DNA of 64,000 bases, taken from contig OV050030.1 of the NCBI GenBank assembly GCA_920105625.2, positions 412,377,034-412,441,033 of the forward strand, given 5' to 3'. A program made the translations under genes and the position numbers. Under the pieces are notes generated by a model. It searched no databases and was not told the DNA's origin. It saw nothing but the letters and a program-made list of their open reading frames with translations. Below, piece by piece: positions 59,496 to 64,000 of this stretch. This DNA comes from Clusia tigrina. Its lineage: Eukaryota; Arthropoda; Insecta; Diptera; Clusiidae. The first letter of the stretch is position 1; each line of letters opens with the position of its first letter.

Positions 59496-61339
59496 ATGAT
59501 TCATTCTTCATGCTTTTACAGTATGAAAGAAAGGTACATTGAAGAGTATTCACGATATATCAGTACTTGATTCATATATGTAAGTTTTGACTTTATATCA
59601 TATTACTAACGATATAGCATTTAATTTTATTCAGGTTTAACCGTGAATACTTTAATTGTTATTTTTTCATAGTAGGCTTAATGTAGTAGGCTCCTTGTCA
59701 CCACACTATACCCAACATTACAGCAACAAAAATTCCAACTATATTCCTTCTAGTAATCTACCCAAAGGAAGTCATTGCATCAATTAACCCGCTCCCTTTT
59801 TTGCAACGAAGAATTTAACTGAGTTTCTGGTTACTTTGTGGTGGTATGAGCGGACTTTCCTTTAACCCTATTTGCTGGGGGAGACTGCTCATATCTCGGC
59901 ATCATTGTAAGCTGATTTGTTGTTGCTTTCGATTACCGCAACATTTCCACTTGAAGGCATCCTCTACTCTGAACTGATAAGCTGTTGGAATGCTCTCCAT
60001 ACACAATTCGTATGCCCTTGTTTGAAGAGAATTTATAAGGATATTTTAATTTTGATATTGCTGATAACAGGAAAACAATCTCTATGGCCCACTTTCTCCA
60101 GAGTCGCCTGCCAACACTGAATTACCGTAGGTGGTACGGGTAAATGCGAAATTGTGCATTTTTCATACGTGTACGATTCCCGTGCAAATCTCAATCAGCA
60201 CCGTAGCATTAAATCTTCCCAACAGCAGCAGGAATCAGGTAAGCAAGGTACTCACAGTCAGGAAGCAAGCAGCATACAAATCGGGTTGAGCCGCTCTGGG
60301 AGCAGACATTAATCACTGTGATGCAGTGGCAGCTGCATGCATGCGTTTAGTGCTCTGGTGCCATGCCACTGTTAAATCACTTACAAGACTCTCTGGCAAA
60401 ATTATTTGCTGCATTATTTCACAACAGCACATCGTACGAGCTGCTGCATAGCATTGGCAGCAAACCCCTGCAGCCCCCAACAAGTGGCGGTAGTTTTACT
60501 GTGCAATGCTTCTCCAAGCTATGTTTACATGCCTTTCAACCCCCTCATTTCAGTACAAAGTGAAATTGAAAAAATGTTTAACCCCCTCTCACCACACATT
60601 CGCATCACTGTTAGACACATATACATATGTGTATGTTTGTGTGAGCGTGTATGTGCCGGGCGTATTGAAAGTTTTGCTCCTTTGTTCTCAAATTAATCCC
60701 AACTGTGTTGCTTCTTTTGCGAAATTATCGCACCCCAGTGCTGGAAACCAATTTTACAAAGCTCACCATTGACCTTATTGCTTGATTGTTTCTTTTTTCT
60801 TCGTTGCTGTTGCATTCTGTAGCTGCATTTGGGGTGAAAAGTTCGAGTGAATGTGTGTGTGTGTGTGTGCAGGTGTCTTGCCATGCAATTTGTAGCTTGT
60901 TTCGCAATTGTACGCATTTGGATTATTGCATTTGTTATCCTTGTTAAGCTTTGGTTTCTCTAAGCATTCATTTTGTAGCTTTTCTTGATAAGGCAATCCC
61001 TCAACTGTGTTGGTAGCGCTGTGTGTGTCTGCTTATGTGTTTGCGTATGCTTCCCTCTGCTGTTGCTCTGCATTAACATTTCCTTCAGTTGCTCTTTTAA
61101 TTTAGTAATTCCAACAAAAGTGACATAGAGCAATGCGTCTCTGGTGAGTGATTAGGGCGAAAAATTGTATTTCATTTGTATTAGTGGAGTGTAGGGAACT
61201 ATTTACAATAAGCGAAAACAACAAAAAAGTTGCAGGATGTGGATCTTCTGCATTACACAGTAAGGAAAGGCGACGAAAACGACTTTCTTAAATAGCTAAT
61301 ATAATCCTACGAAAATTAGTCTACGTTATATTAGATTGA
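59496..61339. other. Unique-looking intergenic DNA, no gene found
   Basis: It contains a (GT)n run (60852-60872), GTGTGTGTCTGC (61021) and CAG/TGC-rich bits near 60220 and 60330, all typical of fly noncoding DNA. Open frames are short and do not resemble known proteins. Confidence 0.45.
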
Positions 61340-61690
61340 ACCACTGGACAAAGGGAAGTTACACAAAGCTTTTTAATGAAAGTTGTATCATTGACAATCG
61401 AACCGATTTGGTCATATGTCGCTCAGTTATGGTCAACTGATAGTTCTTCTAATATAGAGAAAATACAACCAGCTAGTCTAGGATACTAAGAATCACTGTG
61501 AATGCAGGATGGTACAGAGATAGGTTAATATTTATCGCGACCTAGACATAACAACCGTTAAAGAAGAACTACTTGTATTGACTGAAAAATACCATGCGAA
61601 TCCGAATTCGCTATCCCAGGTTCTGCAGCACACTCGAAGCTTCTCATTGTTTGAAGAGACGAGATCATTATAAATTATCTTATGAAATCA
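61340..61690 (+). mobile_element. Jockey-like C-terminal scrap
   Basis: Plus-strand text near 61425-61480 reads AQLWSTDSSSNIEKIQ (one frame), then, through frameshifts, LKKNYLY near 61558. These follow the Jockey C-terminal order 'qLWG.aS.SNIe.iQ…VkEE…Y'. No RT in front of it and no clear 3' end. Weak but consistent with the better copies at 22.7 and 40.8 kb. Confidence 0.45.
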
Positions 61691-63147
61691 ACAAATAATT
61701 GGCACACTGGTGCCGAATTATATTATATATATTTTATTTATCAATGTTAGGATTTGAACAATATTGTCAATCCCTTGTAGAATACAAAATAAAAAACTGA
61801 ATTGAAAAAAACAATCACAATTTTACAATATTTCTTTAAAACGATAGTTTCAATTGTATTTCAAGTCCAGACTCCATGGTGGGACAGTTCGAATATTGGT
61901 CCTTTGGAATCTTTCCTCGTGTATATCTACAACCACACTCTATGCTACATTTTGGGGTAATATCGGCTGTGAAGTGTTACGGGTATGGCGGCAAAACCAT
62001 TTTCCGAAACGCCACGTCACTTCAGGTACAGTTCGCAATGAGTACGTGCCGCATACCACCGAATTGAAGCCATATGACCGACCACCTTGGCTTGAGAAAT
62101 TGTTTCACTTTCACATCACTCGTATTTCCACCAGTGAATTGTTTCTACCTTGCCATAGAACTTCAAATGAAATCAACAAATTAATAAAGAAGTCAGCTTT
62201 GGCGTGTGTGTCCTTTGGCTCAGAATTTCATCGGTTGTCATTTCAGCAATTTAATTGGATTATTTGTTACATTCGCACTTGTAGCTCTTCCGTATATTCG
62301 CTTTACTGTGGAGACACTGTTTAGAGAGGTGGGGAAAATGTGGCTATGAAGCTGAGCACGGTTGCCAGTGTTGGAGCATTGTCGATTGTGTTTACCAATC
62401 GTGAAGTCAAATGACAAAATAGCCGCTCCTTTGTTCCACACTAATTAAAAATCTACTCCATTGTATCTTTTTGACCTTTTTTATAAGCTTTTAACACCTT
62501 TTTTGCCACCGTTTTAGTAACCCTAAATAAATGCTCCAAAGGAAAGTAATTTTCTAATAAATGTTTAAACACAAACACAATTAATCATTGCCAATTCCAA
62601 AAGGAGCAGAATAAAAAATTAATAAAAAAAAACTAAAAATTATCAAAAAATTAAAAAATTTTACTTCGAAATATGTCCTAAAATATTACATAAAAGTTCA
62701 TAAAATCTGAAGAAATTTATGAAAAAAATATTAAATAACTTTAAACAAGAAAAAAATTAAAACAAACACAAAAAAAAATTTTTAATTATAAGAAGAAAAA
62801 ACTTTGTAGAGAAATATTAAAAAATTATATAAAATATATTGAAATATCAGGAAAAAGTTTCTAAATACAAATACAAGAAGTAAAATAACACTTCTCTATA
62901 AAAATAAAATTTAAAAGGTTTACTTTGCGTGTAGTACTAAAATTCTTCTCGTAAGGTCTCAATATCACCCCTCAAATATGTTTCGAAAATTTGTTACCCA
63001 GCCCAACCATTTAGTCTTTGAAGCCAACATGACTGCATTATTGATGAATCAAATCCAAATTAGAGACTTCTGTGAATTTAACCCTAGGGAATACGAGTAT
63101 AATGGGTCATCACTTCTATTATTCTAATCTATTATTTAAGAGTACCG
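61691..63147. other. No gene seen; very AT-rich from 62.56 to 62.93 kb
   Basis: The 156-codon frame at 61854-62324 (and 61876-62067) has no recognised family and no support. The part after 62560 is almost pure A-rich DNA. Confidence 0.4.
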
Positions 63148-64000
63148 TACGAGGGTGGGTCAGTAAGTGCCTCAAAATTATAACATATGACGTTGCCACC
63201 TCAAATCCAACAATTTGCTTCGCAAGAAGCATCTTTTATAAGAGTGCACCCAATTTTCTGACTGATCTGTCAAATTGACTTGTTGTGACAGCCATTGGAA
63301 ACAGACACCTACGAGCATTTTCGTGAAAATGGACAGAAGTGAATTTCTTGTCCTCATTAAACACTATTTTTTGCGTGGAAAAACCATCTTGCAAACCAAA
63401 CAAGAGCTTGAAATGTATATGGGGCCTCTTCACCTTCGATTGGAACCATCCACCACTGGTTTACTCACTTTCGGTGCAGTCGTAGCAGCACAAGTCACGT
63501 CACGCCGAATGTTCTGGTCGCACAATTGAGGTCACCACACCGGAAATGGTCGATAAAATCAACGGTATGATATTGGACGATCTGCGAGTGAAGGTGGGCA
63601 AACTTAAAGAGGCTAGAGGATGGATCAGTGATTTCAATTGTGCATAAATATTTGGATTTGAAAAAGCTATCCGCAATGTGGATGCCGCATTTGCTTGATT
63701 GACTTCAAATACAACCGTTTGAAGACTTCAGAGGACTCTTTAGAGATGTTCAATCTCAATCCGAATGAGTTTCTGCCCCGTTTCGTAACCTTGGACGAAA
63801 CATTGATCCATCACAACAGACCAGAGACCAAGGAATAGTCTTGGTGAATCGAAGCCGAAGTGAGCCGAGGTGAGACTGTTGGCCAACAAAATCATATCCG
63901 ACAGTTTTTTGGGAAGCGCTCGGTGTCATTCGTATACATTTCCTGGAAACGGGTTAAACGATCACCGGTACGTATTATGCAGAGTTTCATCGATTCGACG
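63148..64000 (+). mobile_element. Mariner element (irritans-like), cut by the window end
   Basis: The left terminal repeat starts near TACGAGGGTGGGTCAGTAAG (63148), and ATG is at 63329 with MDRSEFLVLIKHYFLRGKTI. The N-terminal HTH region becomes frameshifted near 63430 and 63470 (the text for VHHWFTHFRC and the S-x-S-x-T spacer runs through three frames). About 63650-63690 reads YLDLKKLSAMWMPHLLD, and near 63790-63830 are remnants of the first catalytic block (…DETLIHHN). At 63915-63990 follow VIRIHFLETG and TITGTYYAEF. It is dead, with at least four frame breaks. The 3' end lies outside the window. Confidence 0.85.

Noticed and set aside
58939..59496. 185-codon open frame
   Set aside because: Antisense of the mariner transposase followed by a low-complexity CATTCAT tract.
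61854..62324. 156-codon frame as a host gene
   Set aside because: No ATG-context, domain, splice or conservation evidence; composition like its noncoding surroundings.

Overview
The window looks like repeat-dense intergenic DNA of a cyclorrhaphan (higher) fly. A tephritid fruit fly would fit, but nothing in the sequence fixes the family. The evidence is introns with GT..AG borders, TATA/initiator promoters, AATAAA signals, CAG/TTG-rich intergenic DNA, and a mixture of LOA-, Jockey- and CR1-like non-LTR retrotransposons, gypsy-like LTR remnants, mariner and Tc1 transposons and a tRNA-derived SINE. No bacterial-type gene organisation is present. Most open frames are transposon wreckage or chance.

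The main host content is a small dispersed gene family. It has three apparently intact three-exon genes, A (8378-9898, minus), B (32105-33622, plus) and C (47033-47969, plus). They encode secreted peptides of 99, 83 and 90 residues with a near-identical signal peptide and a six-cysteine mature domain that resembles a divergent Kazal fold. All three keep two phase-1 introns at the same places, the same intron starts and the same TATA-initiator promoter. They lie in a segmental duplication. Copies 2 (about 28.25-33.7 kb) and 3 (about 42.94-48.0 kb) are in direct orientation. Inverted pieces lie at 1-660 and 8.28-10.41 kb. The orientation of the 1-660 piece predicts another gene copy just left of the window.

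Layout: 0-7.4 kb holds an inverted duplication piece, an AT-rich repeat, a SINE and gag, ORF1 and RNase H scraps of non-LTR elements. 8.3-10.4 kb is gene A. 10.4-19.3 kb is a nested pair: a LOA-like element (13246-17791, 10-bp target duplication) sits inside the endonuclease of a CR1-like element on the other strand. 20-23 kb is a Jockey-like element carrying an internally deleted mariner-superfamily element. 24-27 kb holds a gypsy-like gag remnant. 28-34 kb is duplication copy 2 with gene B. 35.5-38.1 kb is a decayed copy of a repeated arthropod protein family, split by a LOA-like fragment. 38-42.3 kb has Jockey fragments and a spliced THAP-domain gene relic. 43-48 kb is copy 3 with gene C. 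48-51.5 kb has Tc1, LOA and Jockey fragments. 52-62 kb is mostly unique noncoding DNA with simple repeats, an LTR remnant and a mariner. 63.1-64 kb is a further mariner cut by the window edge.

The transposons give relative timing. One 5'-truncated retrotransposon is present at the same place in duplication copies 2 and 3 and absent from the copy at 1-660, so it inserted before copies 2 and 3 separated but after they split from copy 1.
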